A stretch of DNA of 64,000 nucleotides from Stereum hirsutum FP-91666 SS1 (GCF_000264905.1 NW_006763132.1:1958719-2022718), one strand, 5' to 3'. Positions 20,766 to 33,700 are shown, counted from the stretch's first letter. Program-made: numbers and translations. Notes: generated from the letters alone by a model not told the origin.

Positions 20766-23205
20766 ATGCCTCCCAAGAAAGCCGCCCAGCCCGAGAAGAA
20801 AGTTCTTCTTGGACGTCCGAGCAACAACCTCAAGATCGGTATCGTAGGTCCGTTCGGTCTATCTTTTACAGAGCTCTAGAAATATCTGACACCCTTTTTT
20901 TGCGCACGAAGGTCTGCCAAATGTAGGAAAATCGTCCTTCTTCAACGCGCTGTCGCAAACCGGTGCGTAACGACGCCGCGACTTCAGCGAGGACAGCGTT
21001 GAAAGCTGATGCACTCAAACGCACTATAAAGACCTCGGAAAATCCGCCAACTTCCCCTATGGTATGTGTGACACGTCGATGGCCCTCATTCTCGCAAAAA
21101 ATTGACTATTTTTGTAGCCACCATCGACGTGAGTTACTTACTCAAAACTAGAGTGTGGCGCGTCTGATCACAGTTCGGTTCGCGTTCGGTGTAGCCTGAA
21201 GAAGCTCGTATACCTGTTCCCGATCCGCGATTCGAGTGGCTCTGCGAAACTTATAAGCCTGCGTCTCGTGTCCCCGCCTTCCTCACATGTATCGATATTG
21301 CTGGTCTCACAGCTGTAAGTCTGTTGTTCCACCCGTTTGGATTCATTCGCTCCAGCTGATAAAAAAAAAATGTGTCTTCCAGGGTGCCTCCACAGGTGCT
21401 GGTCTCGGTAATGCTTTCTTGTCGCACGTTCGCGCCGTCGACGGTATCTTCCAAGTCATCCGTGCCTTCGACGATGCCGAGGTCATCCACGTAGAAGGCG
21501 ACGTTGACCCCATCCGTGACATGGAGATCATCCAGACCGAGTTACGTTTGAAGGATATTGAGTGGGTACAGAAAGCCTTAGATAACTTGAAGAAGGGTGG
21601 TCGAGCGTTGGGGAATAATTCGTTGGCCGACAAGGCAAAGAAGGAGGAGATCGTGAGTCCCTTTCTAGTCTCGACCTTCATGCTCGTTGTTGCTTTTGAT
21701 TTATTAACCATAACAACGTATAGGCGACAGTCGAGAAAGTGCTCAAGACGGTGGCGGAGGACGGCAAAGACGTTCGAAAAGTCAACTGGACCAACAAGGA
21801 GGTACGCACCATCTCTCTGTATTCTATCACGTCCTTCTTTCTCTTCAGCTTTCCTTCCACCTTCTCGTTTTCATGATGACAAAGAGCAGTATGCTCGATA
21901 ACCCAGCTCGTCGAGGCGGGAGTAACGCCCCAATATGCCTATGAGAATAAATTACACTCTGATCTTTTCATACACCCATTTCATCCTTTCACAACTACTT
22001 CCCTTGCATTGGCCACCGAATACGTTTGCTAACACAACCCGTCTTCTTCCAGGTAAATCACGTCGCTCTCCCCCTAGCCCGCCCCTCTTCTTTATACCTT
22101 CCTTCTATCGGTTCACTTCAATATGATGACAAAGAGCAGTATGCTCGATTAACCCAGCTCGTTGAGGCGGGAGTAACGCCCCATTATGCCCATGAGATCA
22201 ATTTTTGCTCTGACTTCCCTATTTCCACTTGCCCATGCCCGTCTGTGACCTGTTACCGATGGTGTGCTGACGCGTTCCTTCGGTGGCACTGCTAGATCGA
22301 AGTCGTCAACAGCCTGTCGCTGCTCACCGCTAAGCCCGTGACCTACCTCGTCAACTTGAGCGAGAGGGACTACGTACGGAAAAAGAACAAGTGGTCCGTA
22401 CCCTTTGTCGCCGTATTCTCACCTTCCCCGCTCTCTTCCTACCTATGTTTCCTTCCTTTGTCGCCTGTGCCCTATCCTTGTTTCTTCTACACCATCTTCG
22501 TCCCCTTCGCCTTACTTTCAAGTACCGGTCCGCCTCCCTATAAGTACTAATATCGGTTTCGCTCAGGCTGCCGAAAATCAAAGCATGGATCGACGAAAAG
22601 AACCCAGGCGATCCTCTCATCCCCTTCTCCGTCTCCCTCGAAGAGCGTCTCGCTCCCATGACCGACGAGGAGAAGGCTGAGGAAGAGAAGAAAATCGGAG
22701 CGACGAGTGCGCTGGGCAAGATCACGCAGGCCGGATACTCAAGTCTTGAGGTACGTTTACCTTTACTAGAGGCGGCCTGTCATAAATACTGATCCGTATA
22801 CGTCTTGATGTATAGCTGATCCGTTACTTCACCTGTGGACCCGGCGAAGTCAGGGCGTGGACGATCAGGAAGGGGACCAAGGCGCCACAAGCGGCCGGTG
22901 TCATCCAGTACGTTACCTCTCTTCGAGCCCATAACCATACCACCCTGTTCGACAACTAACACCCACGTCTCACACCAGCTCCGACTTCGAGAACAAGTTC
23001 GTCTGTGGTGAGATCATGGCCTACGAAGACCTCAAGGAGTTCGGCTCTGAAGCGCAGGTCAAGGCTGCGGGCAAGCTCAGGCAGCAGGGAAAGCCCTATG
23101 AGAGTGCGTCCTCCCCCCCTTCCTTTGCCCGATGTCGATGATGATACTGACGTAAGCCGTGCAGTGGTCGATGGCGATATTGCGTACTGGAAGTCTGGCG
23201 CGTAA
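20766..23205 (+). CDS. OLA1: Obg-like ATPase 1 (YchF/OLA1 family)
   Basis: Cytosolic P-loop ATPase of the YchF/OLA1 family, linked in other organisms to ribosomes and stress responses. Twelve exons give 393 residues, the usual family length: 20766-20847, 20912-20962, 21032-21061, 21118-21128, 21195-21314, 21383-21652, 21724-21801, 22296-22393, 22567-22750, 22816-22907, 22979-23103, 23165-23205. Visible motifs: P-loop GLPNVGKSS near residue 28, switch II DIAGLT, and NLSERD in place of the GTPase NKxD. The NxxE form is the known basis of ATP rather than GTP preference. The C-terminal TGS domain follows. Exon 4 is only 11 bases. Intron 7 (21802-22295) is about 490 bases, eight times its neighbours, and contains a duplicated coding-like segment. 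Confidence 0.95.
21874..21962 (+). repeat. intronic coding-like repeat, copy 1 (broken)
   Basis: First of two homologous segments of about 85 bp in OLA1 intron 7. It differs from copy 2 by about five substitutions and by loss of one T, which turns CGATTAACC into CGATAACC and creates a stop in the frame that is open in copy 2. Confidence 0.75.
22124..22213 (+). repeat. intronic coding-like repeat, copy 2 (open frame)
   Basis: Second copy in OLA1 intron 7. Its frame is open and reads [20 protein letters not shown] and onward to a stop at the end of the intron. Sequence similarity to copy 1 extends somewhat beyond the core on both sides. I do not recognise the peptide. Confidence 0.75.
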
Positions 23206-24874
23206 TTGTGGATTGCGGGAGATGGACGACGCTCGTCTTATATCGTTGTACATATACTTGGAATTGAACATGAATATGAAGAGTGTACGAGAAGTCTAGA
23301 TATTTCTTGCGAGTTTGCGTGGCGGAGGATGGGAAACGCTCTCATCCGTCGTGAGTCACAAGGGGATGACGTCGCAGCAGCTCTGCTCCGAAAGGGGCAA
23401 ACAATGCAGTCTCAGCGATAACGATGTCGCCACCGGTGGTCTCAAGCGCAGACAATGAAACCGCTCTTTTGTTCGTCGAATCGGGCACGATCACACATCA
23501 CACAAAAAAATAATCGTGAAAAGCCACAGCCTATCATTGTGACAAAACCGACTAAGAGCTCGAAGTACAAACACATACAAAACTGCGGTACAAAGTAAGT
23601 ATGCGAACGACCGAGCGAAATGAACTGGGGTAATTGATTTGAAAGTTCCCGAGCATGGCTACCAACGGCAGACACACTCGAGCTACACGAACGACGCCGG
23701 AACCCTCCGTCGACGGCGAGAACCGTCATCGGTCGTGGATAAGGCTGGACAACTCTACGGCACAACCGCAGGTCATTCAGTCGGGGGTGAGAACCGGTCC
23801 AAGAGGTGCTCCTCGTTGAATCGGTGTTGTTTCTTGTTACGTAGCTTCGATATCGAAGGTGGGTAAGTGGGAGCTATGAGGGCGACGGTATGATGTACGA
23901 CGTCGGGGGAGGTGGTAGACCGTGGCTGGTCATGGTGGACCGGTGATGGCTATGGTGAACCGAGGCGGTTATGATGGACCGGTATCTTTGCGGCAACTGG
24001 GTGGCGTGGCAGATACGAGGGCGGGATGCGGGCAGGTGGACTCTTGACTATCGACGAGCGCGCGGGGGATGAACTGGGGTAGTTGATTTGGAAACAGCCC
24101 GATCGGGCTACCGAACCTCTGACACCAACAACCGACGACATTCTGTATGAGAGATGGTGAATCAGCGACATTTTAGGTGGCGTGCGAAAGAAGAATGGCG
24201 ACATACTTTGGTTAACATCGCAGTTTTTTTGGTGCTTTTCGAGGTTCGAACGCATTGGTGCTCACAGAACAAGTTCAGCAAGGTGCAACACTAAGATCAA
24301 AGTGACAAAAAATGGACAGGTCGTTAGTCTTCACGAAAGGGGTCGGAGACACCAAACAGAGTATCGAAACTCACCATGCGAGTTATCGCATGTCCAATCG
24401 CGACATCATCGGATACCGATGCCTGTCTATCGCACAGTCCCAGTCCCTGCAGCGCCGTACGGCGCGCACAGGACATACGACGACTGATGTAGTCGAAGGG
24501 GGACCCTGAGAAAGGCATTCGACGCGAGCCGTGGTATTATATACCCTGGCACGGCAGCCGCCGAATATTGAATCTCCGCCCCTCAATGATTCTCCCGAGC
24601 AGCTGGCCATCACTAGCTACTTATCTTGTCTCGGTTGCTCAATCTCTGTCTTGTCCAAACGGCCATTCGCGGATCTGAAGCGCCTTTAGACTGGGAGACG
24701 GTATATAGACAAGATGAAACTATGCTACGCATCCCACAAGATACGCACATTTATGCCGACAGCCCAAACAATTGGGAGCCTAGACTGTCTCGTCCGACAT
24801 CGTGCAGTCTTTATAGATTCACACTATCGACAAAAAGCCAGAGACACCCAACTCTGACTTCTCTCACGATCGCT
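23206..24874. other. intergenic with a short dispersed repeat
   Basis: No gene is supported. A segment of about 50 bases beginning near GAACTGGGGTAATTGATTTG (23621) recurs in diverged form near 24069, both followed by GGCTACC. Small GGACCGG-type units repeat between 23910 and 23985. Sequence from about 24626 reads toward the nuclease-family relic and may hold its decayed 5' part. Confidence 0.45.
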
Positions 24875-25671
24875 ATGTTCACTGAAGCAGAAGTTGAGCG
24901 TTTCTACCAGTCTATCGTCATCAAGAAGGTACTCCGTATATCAGCAAATCAGCGAAGCATTCATTTACTGACGTCATATACCTTCGGCAGCCCGAGCTAT
25001 CGACTTCATTGACCGTGGATGACCTGAGGTTTTGGTACAAGGGTTACGAGGCCCATTCTGGTGTGAAGTTGTACAACCCGGTGTCCGTGTCTCGTGCCCT
25101 CTTCTATAGGAGAGTAAATGAGTATTGGACAACAACCGGTATGTGGCCCTTGCAGTGGTCTAGACTCACCATGCGCTATTTCTTTCAGGCGGTACGTCTG
25201 AGCTCGAGAGCTTCATTGCGAAGGCTTCCAAGCGGGCTCGGAGTGACCTGGTAAAGCTGGTCAAAGGTGCCGTCGGGTATCTTGAGATACGGATGAGTTC
25301 GGATGAGTATGTTTTGCTTTATGTCCTTGTTGAAGTGATCGCTAACGGACGCCAATTTTCACCGCAGGGTGCATGGCTTCGTTACATTACGGCCCTATCG
25401 CAAGGCCGAGGAAATTGGTAAAAGGGTTTACGCATTATTGATCACGCCGGATATCTCAGCATCAAGGTACTGTTTTTCTAGTCGATCATTTTACGGCTTG
25501 CTAACGGAGCCATGATTCAGTCAACTGGGAGCTCATCCTGTCGTGTCCAGATTCCCAACCGCAAGGTTCACGTCGGGTTCGGGAAGTATTGGTCGGACTA
25601 TCTTAGGGGAGAATTATGAGCTTTCCATCCAGGAGTTGAGGCCACGCCAGTATATAGTACAGCTCAGGTGA
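24875..25671 (+). pseudogene. AAA-ATPase-like / PD-(D/E)XK family fragment
   Basis: Five exons can be joined in frame: 24875-24928, 24991-25138, 25189-25306, 25368-25466, 25521-25671, giving 189 residues. The segments FTEAEV, FWYKGYEA and LYNPVSV...YWTTTG match the signature of the AAA-ATPase-like proteins often joined to a PDDEXK_9 nuclease domain. In that family these lie in the middle of the protein, after a P-loop region. Here no Walker A motif precedes them; the preceding bases (24626-24874) are partly open but degraded. The C-terminal part does not show a clear nuclease motif. I read this as a 5'-truncated relic, although splicing to a lost upstream exon cannot be excluded. Confidence 0.55.
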
Positions 25672-26094
25672 TCCTGTAACTGACCGGCATCAAAACGACC
25701 CCGTTCATTATATCCCTTGTACAGCGTTTCAGCTTTGAACTACGAAATCAAAATATGTGTCCTTGTTTCCCTTACGGGCCGGAGGTTGGCTGATGTACAG
25801 TCGCTTTGCGTATGCGTTTTCCACGCATGATCTTCATCGGCGGTATTCGATACGTCGCTTTGGTCAATATATCAAGTGCCTCCATATATTCGACAATCTT
25901 AAAACCGAAATTGTATAAGGAGTGAGCCATGATGTATCGGAATCACTATTATGAGCGAAGTGTGTGCGGTTTCGACTCAATCAACCATGCAGAGGAGTCA
26001 TTCATAGAGCTGCACTTTCCTAGAGGGTGGAATATATGTGGCATAATACAGTCATTCAGGAACTCAACATTATACTTATCCCTCTGCCCTATCC
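25672..26094. other. convergent intergenic region
   Basis: Lies between the 3' ends of the nuclease-family relic and the acyltransferase gene. No feature beyond AT-rich 3' flank sequence. Confidence 0.4.
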
Positions 26095-27383
26095 TTAACC
26101 CGCATGTGGCAACAGGGTCGTCACCAACCCCTTCCTTACCCATGCATCAACCAGTCCCATGCCCCATCCAACCGTCCAGACCATAGTCCAAGCCCATCCC
26201 TTCCACCCTCTTACCTTCCCCATCCCGAGCCAGTTCTCCCAGACGCCCTCCATTAAAACCCCAACACCCATCATAACGAAGAACATCCCCACCGTACGAA
26301 ACTCCGTTCCACGTCCCAGTCCATACATCGACCAATCATGGAAGATGGAAGATAGGATGAAGGCACCCATGACAGCACCAGGTCTCCCAAAAAGTGGAAT
26401 GAGAGGCTTGGAGCCAACAGCGAAGAGTACGCGGCGAATAAATCTCTGCCACCTGTTCCCCCAAAAGTCTGCGATACTGGTGGATAGCCATGGACGGTTC
26501 GTAGGCGGTGGCCATTGAGAGGGCGAATATCCAAGGAGAACGCATGCGGACACTGCAGCTGAAAGGTAGGTGATGTCTATGGCGCAGTAACCGACTGTCC
26601 CGACGATCAAAGTCGTATAGACGGCGCAAGTGTAACGTTTGAGAGGCGGGAGAGTAGGGTCGAAGATTGTCACGTCTTCTGGTGCGTCAACCACAGGGTG
26701 CGAGTACTGGGCACAAAAGAAGGCAATGCCGACGGTCAAAATTCTGAGTAGTAGGGAACGGGCCAGGTTTGTGAGAGATTGAGAGGGAAGGTCAGGGAAG
26801 GGGTTGCGTGACCATGACCAGCCAAGGCCGCGTTGGTTGAACGTGAGTTCGAGTGCGTCCTGGAATAATTGATACAGGCCTCGCGAGTCGTTGTCGTTGC
26901 CTTGAGATTCGGTCATTTTAGACTTGTTGAGCCTCAATCGCCTATAAGGTTCCGAGGCGAAGGTGAACTCCGTCGCTCGCAGAGGGATGTATAGCATCAA
27001 AGTCTAGGAAAGGATGAGCAGGTCTTCAGCAAGAATTTTGGGATATGTATACTCACCACCAGGGCATAGTTCCAAGCCCGAAAGCTGTCGTAGTCCTCCG
27101 TGCCTGCCACCAGCACTATCTGCATCGCCAAATCGTATCTCGTAGCAGTGTTCCATGCAGTCCAAAATATGATAGGAAGTAAGGAAAGCTTCAGAATAAA
27201 GGTCCGAGGAAGCTGCACGAGGAAGGCCAGCACATAGTAGCAGATAAACAAGGGTGCGACTACAGATAATGTTATGGGTTGTCGCAGAGCTGGGTCTGGA
27301 ACAGTAAGAAGAGAGGACTCTGAAGTGTTGTTCATTTGTCGCAATAGCCTTGCAAAGTCCATCATGATGAGTGCGGAGCGCAA
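26095..27383 (-). CDS. wax-synthase-domain membrane acyltransferase
   Basis: Membrane-bound O-acyltransferase-like protein with a wax synthase domain, 411 residues. Exon 1 27057-27383, exon 2 26095-27003 (GTGAGT donor, CCTAG acceptor). It is strongly hydrophobic with about eight membrane segments. The conserved core reads TSIADFWGNRWQRFIRR, followed by LSSIFHDWSMYGLG, whose histidine is the presumed catalytic residue of MBOAT enzymes. Fungal members include acyltransferases of secondary metabolism as well as lipid enzymes, so the substrate is open. Upstream Met codons at 27383, 27365 and 27362 are all possible starts. It is divergent from the F-box-like gene at 27763. Confidence 0.82.
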
Positions 27384-27762
27384 GTACGATCGAGCACCTA
27401 GTCTGAATTCAAGGGTCTACTTAGATTTCGTTCCCTCGAAGTTTCAAGCAACCCTGCCATCGGCTCGATGAATGTTGCAGGATGCTCTTCATCGCCGTCG
27501 GCGCACACGATGGTGGCGCTGGCGCCAAACATGCGCTTTGTGGCGCTTGTCCCATCAATCAAATTCAAGCTCCGCTAAATGAAGGGGCCTCTCAGGCATC
27601 CCTGCAGCCTGGAGGCCGCTGTCAGCCCAAACCAACCTTTTATAAAGTGCTGTAGGCTATGACTCTACTTTGATCTTACCCACCTCGCCAGGTGGTCCTT
27701 ATCGTCGCCTGTGTTCTCCCAACTCGCCGCTAGATCATCACTTCACCGAATCTGCCTAGAGC
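27384..27762. promoter_or_regulatory. divergent promoter region, acyltransferase / F-box gene
   Basis: The 379 bases between the start codons of two divergent genes. TATAAA-like sequence (TTTTATAAAG) near 27638-27647 on the plus strand lies about 115 bases before the F-box start. No specific operator seen. Confidence 0.4.
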
Positions 27763-30206
27763 ATGTCCATCTTGACTCTTCCTAACGAGACCATATATGA
27801 CATTGTTCTGCTAGCTTCGTCCGATTGGATGAATGCAGATGGCAGCTTCCGCGGCATACGTTACGTCTTCGAGCCAGAATCACCAAGTTGCTGGAGTCAA
27901 GATGCGGATGGCTCTGCTCGTCATACGACTGCCCGCGTTTTCTGCTCGGCTAATCGACGCCTTCGAGGAATATGCCTTCCCATTTACTTTCAACGCGTGA
28001 CATTTGCCTTCGCCTTCGCGCCATCTGTACTACATTGTCTTCGCGATGTAATGACTCAAGCAGAAACCGTAGTCCGCGAGGGATGCACTCGGCTTGAGGA
28101 CACCCTCCTATCTCACCCGGAAGCTACGCACTATCTTCGGTTAGTCACGGTCTTTCACTCTTCAGCCATGGAAAAGACGTCTGACCATAGATACAGTCGC
28201 GGACACTCAAACACGACTAAAATGGGATAAATTGATAATAAAATAACCGCTCGTGAGATTGGCCCCAAACTTCGGGACGAGACTGGTCTCATGAAAGGGA
28301 GTCGATTGGCGATTTTCCCACGATTTTTGGAGCAAAAAGTGGTTTGGCCAAATTTTTTGGCCTTTCAGGTCGCGTTATGTACCCCTTTTTGGGGGCTCCG
28401 GAGGTTCTGGCACCTGGAATTGTCCCAGGATCCTACATGGGCCGGCAGCAGGGGGAACAGCTCCCAAATGGCATGATTCGATCAATGCCGAAGTGCACGG
28501 TATGCCATAATTCTCGATTATTTTGCGGGTGAACCGTTCGTCGAATTCTTTCCATACTTCGGTCTCATGATGAGCTCCTCAAAAGGAGTCGATTGGCGCT
28601 TTTCCCACGATTTAAGGCGCGAAAACAGGGTTTGGCCCAAATTTTTGGGGTATGTAAGCACTAATCCCCCTTTTTTGGACGAACGGCTCGTGGAATTTCG
28701 CTGAGAAATATTCCCCAGCCTCCCCTCACCGAGATCTATCGATTCCGAGGGTAATCGGGGATTTCCCACGACCTTTTGAAAACTAGCCGTGTTTGAGTGT
28801 CCGCGACTGTACGATCTAAACTACCAGGGAGGTGGATATTCATCACAACAGTTACTTCTTCGAGCGAGGAAAGGCATCCGTGGTATCTTTTCGCCGCTTC
28901 CTGCGCAAACTCCTCAAGACCGCTCCGAATATCATCTCTGTCAGGTTACACGACAGAATCAGAATCCCGCTATCCCAGCGCCTGATCTCTGCTATCAATT
29001 CACATCCTACATTACAGGCCGTCACATACGACTATATCGCACAGCTATCCCTTCCTCTGACAGACCTCGAATTACTGGCAAACAACTCATTGCACCGCAT
29101 CCGTTGTCGCTCTCTTAATGTACAGAAAGAATCGGCGCTACCAGAGGAAGAGGTCCTCGAGACTTGCTTCCGCTCGTATGGCGGCATGGGCGTTGGTGTC
29201 CTCGTAGGGCACGACGAGAGCAAGTGGCAGATACCAGATCATTGCGTGTTTGGTGGACTGGATCGCATCGATATCTCATCGCCGCAAGCCCTCCCTAACG
29301 CCTCCTTTATTTCCACGTTCCTGCCTCGACACCCTTCCCTAAACACGATCTGCCTTCGACAACAGTTCCAGCCATTACGGACAGCTCCCAGACGTGGAGA
29401 CATCCTTCTAGCTTCCTTGAAGCACCTTCCATGGTGTCGCGATTTCTACGACGTCGCCGCGAAATCAAAATCCCATGATATCATATCGTTTGGCATGCTG
29501 GAGCTCTCTAGGACGTCCGAAGGAACTTGGACGACCTCTAAGGCGAACATGTTTGTCAGCTCAGGCGATATCCGAATCCTATCGCTTTCGTTGCCTATGT
29601 TCCACTGTGTTCGAAGGTTGCGGATCAAGAACGACTCGATAGGCCCAGCGAGTAATGTACGTCTTACATCTTTCTCAGTCTCCATTCAATGATTTCGTCA
29701 TGTGAAAAGCGAGCACTGACTCAACGCATCTTCCTTTCCCTCGTGAGCAGCACGACCTTCTTACTATGCTATCGGAGCTATCATCTCATCTTCACTCTAT
29801 CGACGAACTCGAGATCTCAGGCTTCGCGCTCTGCGACTGCATCTATGGTCTCTATCGACCCCGACCCAATCAAATCACTCTCGCCAAACCAAAGATGTCG
29901 GTACAAGAATGGGAAGGGTTGAAGCCTGAACTCTCCGAGTACGCGGAGCATTTGAGTGGAGCTGTTGAGGTTTTAGCGGAGAAATGTCGCTTTCTGAAGG
30001 ATGTTACGGTGTTCACCCCGGAGGGCGGGCTGAACGGACCTTGCTTGAAATACCATAGGAAGGGCACTACCAGTGATGGGACACGGACGGGGAGGATGAA
30101 TACGTATGTTCTGCGACGCGGTAGTCTGAAAGGACTCGGGCCTCGACTTCGTACGGTGTCGGCACCACGTACCTCGCCGTGCCAACTTGCCATTGTATTT
30201 TACTGA
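27763..30206 (+). CDS. F-box-like protein with MITE in intron 1
   Basis: Protein of 553 residues from three exons: 27763-28139, 28828-29656, 29751-30206. The N-terminus (MSILTLPNETIYDIVLLAS) has the F-box-like pattern, and the remainder resembles the long variable region of basidiomycete F-box proteins without clear repeats. Intron 1 runs 28140-28827 and carries a 616-bp transposon; without it the intron would be 70 bases with GTTAGT donor, CTAAAC branch and CCAG acceptor. The joined frame crosses it cleanly (HYLR then EVDIHHN). The insertion therefore may be tolerated if the enlarged intron is still spliced. Confidence 0.72.
28192..28811. mobile_element. 616-bp mariner-type MITE inside an intron
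   Basis: The element spans 28194-28809 with TA duplications at 28192-28193 and 28810-28811. Terminal inverted repeats are 22 bp and perfect (outer 20 bases CAGTCGCGGACACTCAAACA). There is no transposase. Inside, a unit of about 110 bp beginning GGTCTCATGA and containing GGAGTCGATTGGCG occurs twice (about 28286-28375 and 28562-28655). TA target sites and the terminal CAG point to the Tc1/mariner superfamily. Confidence 0.9.
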
Positions 30207-30726
30207 CTGTTACTGCCACTACTCATACCATGTTTCCTCATGGACAATGTGGCACTTCGTAGGGTGAACCTATGCCCACATGACGGAAGCACGCTGTGGC
30301 CACACTCGAACTTGTTCTTGACAAACACCCCGTTTAATCCGTCCAGGTTCCCAAGACAGACGCCAGACGAACTAAGCATAGTAGTCATACACAAATCGTA
30401 AGAAAATCGTAGAAATGTTCGGAAGGATAGGTATGCATAGTGGAGTGACTGTCCGGGAGAGCATATGAGGAGATAAAAGTTGAGGAGGTATAAACTAATA
30501 CGTGGTTCTAGATATCGACGGACGGTCCGGCTCATTAAGGAATAAGATAGATCGAAATAACAGCGACTAGATCAAGAACAAGCAGCAAAAGATGACACAA
30601 GGGATCGGGTATAGAAAATTCCGCCAAACAAACAAACAAACAAACAAACAAACAAACAAACAGACGACAGAAGATCAAAGACAAGCAGCTCGTAAGAAGC
30701 ATATTCATCGACTGCCCATCGATCGG
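30207..30726. other. convergent intergenic region with microsatellite
   Basis: 3' flanks of two convergent genes. No coding feature. Contains the tetranucleotide array annotated separately. Confidence 0.45.
30627..30662. repeat. (AAAC)n microsatellite
   Basis: About nine uninterrupted AAAC tetranucleotides in the 3' flank of the IMD-like gene. Confidence 0.95.
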
Positions 30727-33700
30727 TCACCGTCTCCCAAAACTCGTTACACTCTTGTTATCCAGCCTCCCCAACGCCGCTTTCCCACTCAACCCTATCC
30801 CTGTTGATGAAATCCCAACACCCATTCCATACCCGCCAGGACTCCTATCCTTGTCCTTATCCTTCTTTCCATCCAACGAGAAGGCCTGCCCAACAACAAT
30901 CGGCATACTCAATCTCCTTCTCCACCCCTTCTTCCCGGTATTGCTTGTTTCAGGGGGTCTGAGTTGATTGCCTACAGCTTGATTGGCCTCGGCCGCGGCA
31001 GCATAACGCTCGACCGTACAAGCGGGGCAAGTACACGAAATTGGATGCGGTTGCGCCGAGCTAGTACTATGTTGTGAAATCTCGGGTGAGCGGGTCAGGG
31101 TGCGTCCCATGCCGGTAGGCGTAGGCGGTGCAGCCAAATTAGCAGAGCTATTTGAGTAACGACTGGGAAGGTTCGGTGTCTGAGGTTGTGGCTGTCGTAA
31201 CACATTCTGGCCATACGACTGGGAGTATGGTCGATGCGAAAGCTGAGGCTGAGAAAAGCGTTCTCGCGGCCTTGGAGAAGAGAAATCCTCAACTGATGGC
31301 CTGGTTGTAGCCCGTAACGTCTCCACGCGCTCCCGTTCTCGCTCCCTCTCCCTTTCCTTCTCGCGTTCTCGTTCTTTCAAACGACCCTCGAGCTCGCGTT
31401 CACGAGCGCGCAGTTCCAAGTCCTGTTCTCGTCTTTCCAGCTCCTCCAGCTCCTCAATCCGCTTCCGTCGACGGGCTATCTCGTCCATGGATTCCGACGA
31501 AGCGGATGTCGTTGATGAGGTAGACTGGTTGATGCCAGGGGGAGGTCGAGTTTCAGATAGCTTTGCACCCGCAGAAGCGTCATCCTGTTGGAAGTGATTG
31601 TGGTTGCCGGTGCTCTGTTCGCTGATGCTCGGGGAGACAAGACCGCGACGGGGTGACGGAGGCACCTCGTTAGCATTACCTGTGAACTTTGACGCAATCT
31701 CGGTGACACTAAGCGGTAGACGAGGAACATCTCGCGGCGGTGGAGATGCAGGACCGGTCTATCAAAGTACATCCAGTTTATCAGACGGCGTTCCAACACG
31801 TTGGAAGAGTCGCAGGTACCCACCGTGCGCGAATAGCGATCTCGAATGGCAGCGACCACACTGCTGCCAGTCCTGGTGGTATCAGATCTCTCCAATGTCC
31901 CACCAGCTGCATTAGTAGCCCTCCTCGCACCCTGCACCGCAGCATCCAAACTCCTAGTCTTTGTCGGCGAACTCTGACCTACACCGTCAACTCCGAATTC
32001 CCTCTGGTTCAGGTAATCGCCCTTCTTGATATCGCGAGCGTAGCCACTTGGATGATCATCGAGGTAGTCTCCCTTCTTCAACGTCCCGGTGGTATTCAGG
32101 GCATTGTAGGAATTGAAACGGGTGGCTGCCGTCGGACGATGGTAGTGGTCAGATTCTGAAGAGGATGAGGTAAGCTGGGCGTTGGATGAGTCGTCCTTGA
32201 TAGGAGAGCTGATGAAGTCCTTCGTAACAGTGCGGTCTCCGGCCTCGGCGATGAAAACGTCTCGAGGACGGTCTTTCTCAATTCGCTCATTGCCAGGAGG
32301 AATGGCGTTAGAGATGGGTGGAGTCATTAGTGTATCGCTGGGCGTTATTGGTGACTTGGTATCATCCGTCAAGGGCTTCTCCCTCGTCGATGTCTGGTTA
32401 TTCACATCCGCACGCTTGTCACTCACATCATCTCTTTCCGTTCGCTCGTTCTCTTTCTCACCAGCCTCCGCTACTTTTGGCATATGAACAGTCGTCCGCG
32501 GCGCAGAATTTGCCTTCGTGTCGCTCGAGTTCGAGATATCGGAAGACGTTGTCGAGATATTCGCATTTCTGCCATCGTTGGGAAACGAGTTGTTCTGTGT
32601 GTGCGCTTGCGTTTGAGTTTGAGACGATTGTGAATGCGAAAGATACTGTTCTCTGGATTGAGAACCAACTGATGGTGACGGAGGAATAGGTGAACCAGGT
32701 TTAGATAGAGATACCGGAGGAAGTGGAAAGTGTGTCGGTGGTGATGGGAAGGATGCGAGGTTGGCGAGGGACGTGGGTGAGCGGGCACGACGTTCCACCT
32801 CTCGGTCAAGGTCTCTCTGTCGGGCGCGGTCTCGATCTTTCTCGGTATCTAGAGTAGGAAAGGGACGGGGACCAGGGTTCGAGTGCTCATTGGTGCTGCT
32901 GTAATGGGGTGGCTGAGATGAAGGCCCTTAAAAGTAATACTAATCAGTACTGGATCTAATCGTGGAGGTGAAATATAATTTTGTATTCCATACCTGATTC
33001 ACGTTCGGGTGCCTCGTTCGCGTAGACCTTCTCATGTGGTGGTTGTGCTTTATTCTCCGTTGAGGGTGCATTCAGATCCGGCAACCCTTCAGGGAGTGCT
33101 CCCATCCACCCACCCTCACATAGTGAGCGCCATTCACCCAGCTGGCCAACAAGTGGAGAGAAACGTCGAACGTCTTCTACGGAGCGTAACCATTCAGCAT
33201 CTGCAACTCGCGACAGACATGCGGCTACGGTATATGTGATGCTGATGTTCCGCTGGTTGACGAACACAGAATGATTGCTATATTTTCCCGGACGAATAAG
33301 GTCATCCAACGAGACATGACGGAGAGGTTCATGAGATGAAGACTGACTATTTCTCCTGTGTGATCTCGGGGCCGAGGGAGGAGAGGAGGTTGATGTATCG
33401 CGTGTGCTCTTCGCCGGCATCGTAACTAGTCTTCTTTGCCTTCTTCTCGTAGGATTGGCCTTGATCGACTTCGCGGTTAGGATCAGATTGAATACAGAAC
33501 TGGAGTCGCTTTACCTGCCTGCTTGATCCTTGCATTGGCGTTCGCCACACGGTCGTCGTGGATTTTTTCCTCTTTCTATAACGTTCAAGACAGGTGGTCA
33601 GTATTTAGGTGGTCAGTGAACGACATAGGAGCGGGAAGGGCTGAGGATTCCTCGCAACGAATATTATAATGGAGGTGTGGCCCAACACGTACGCCACACA

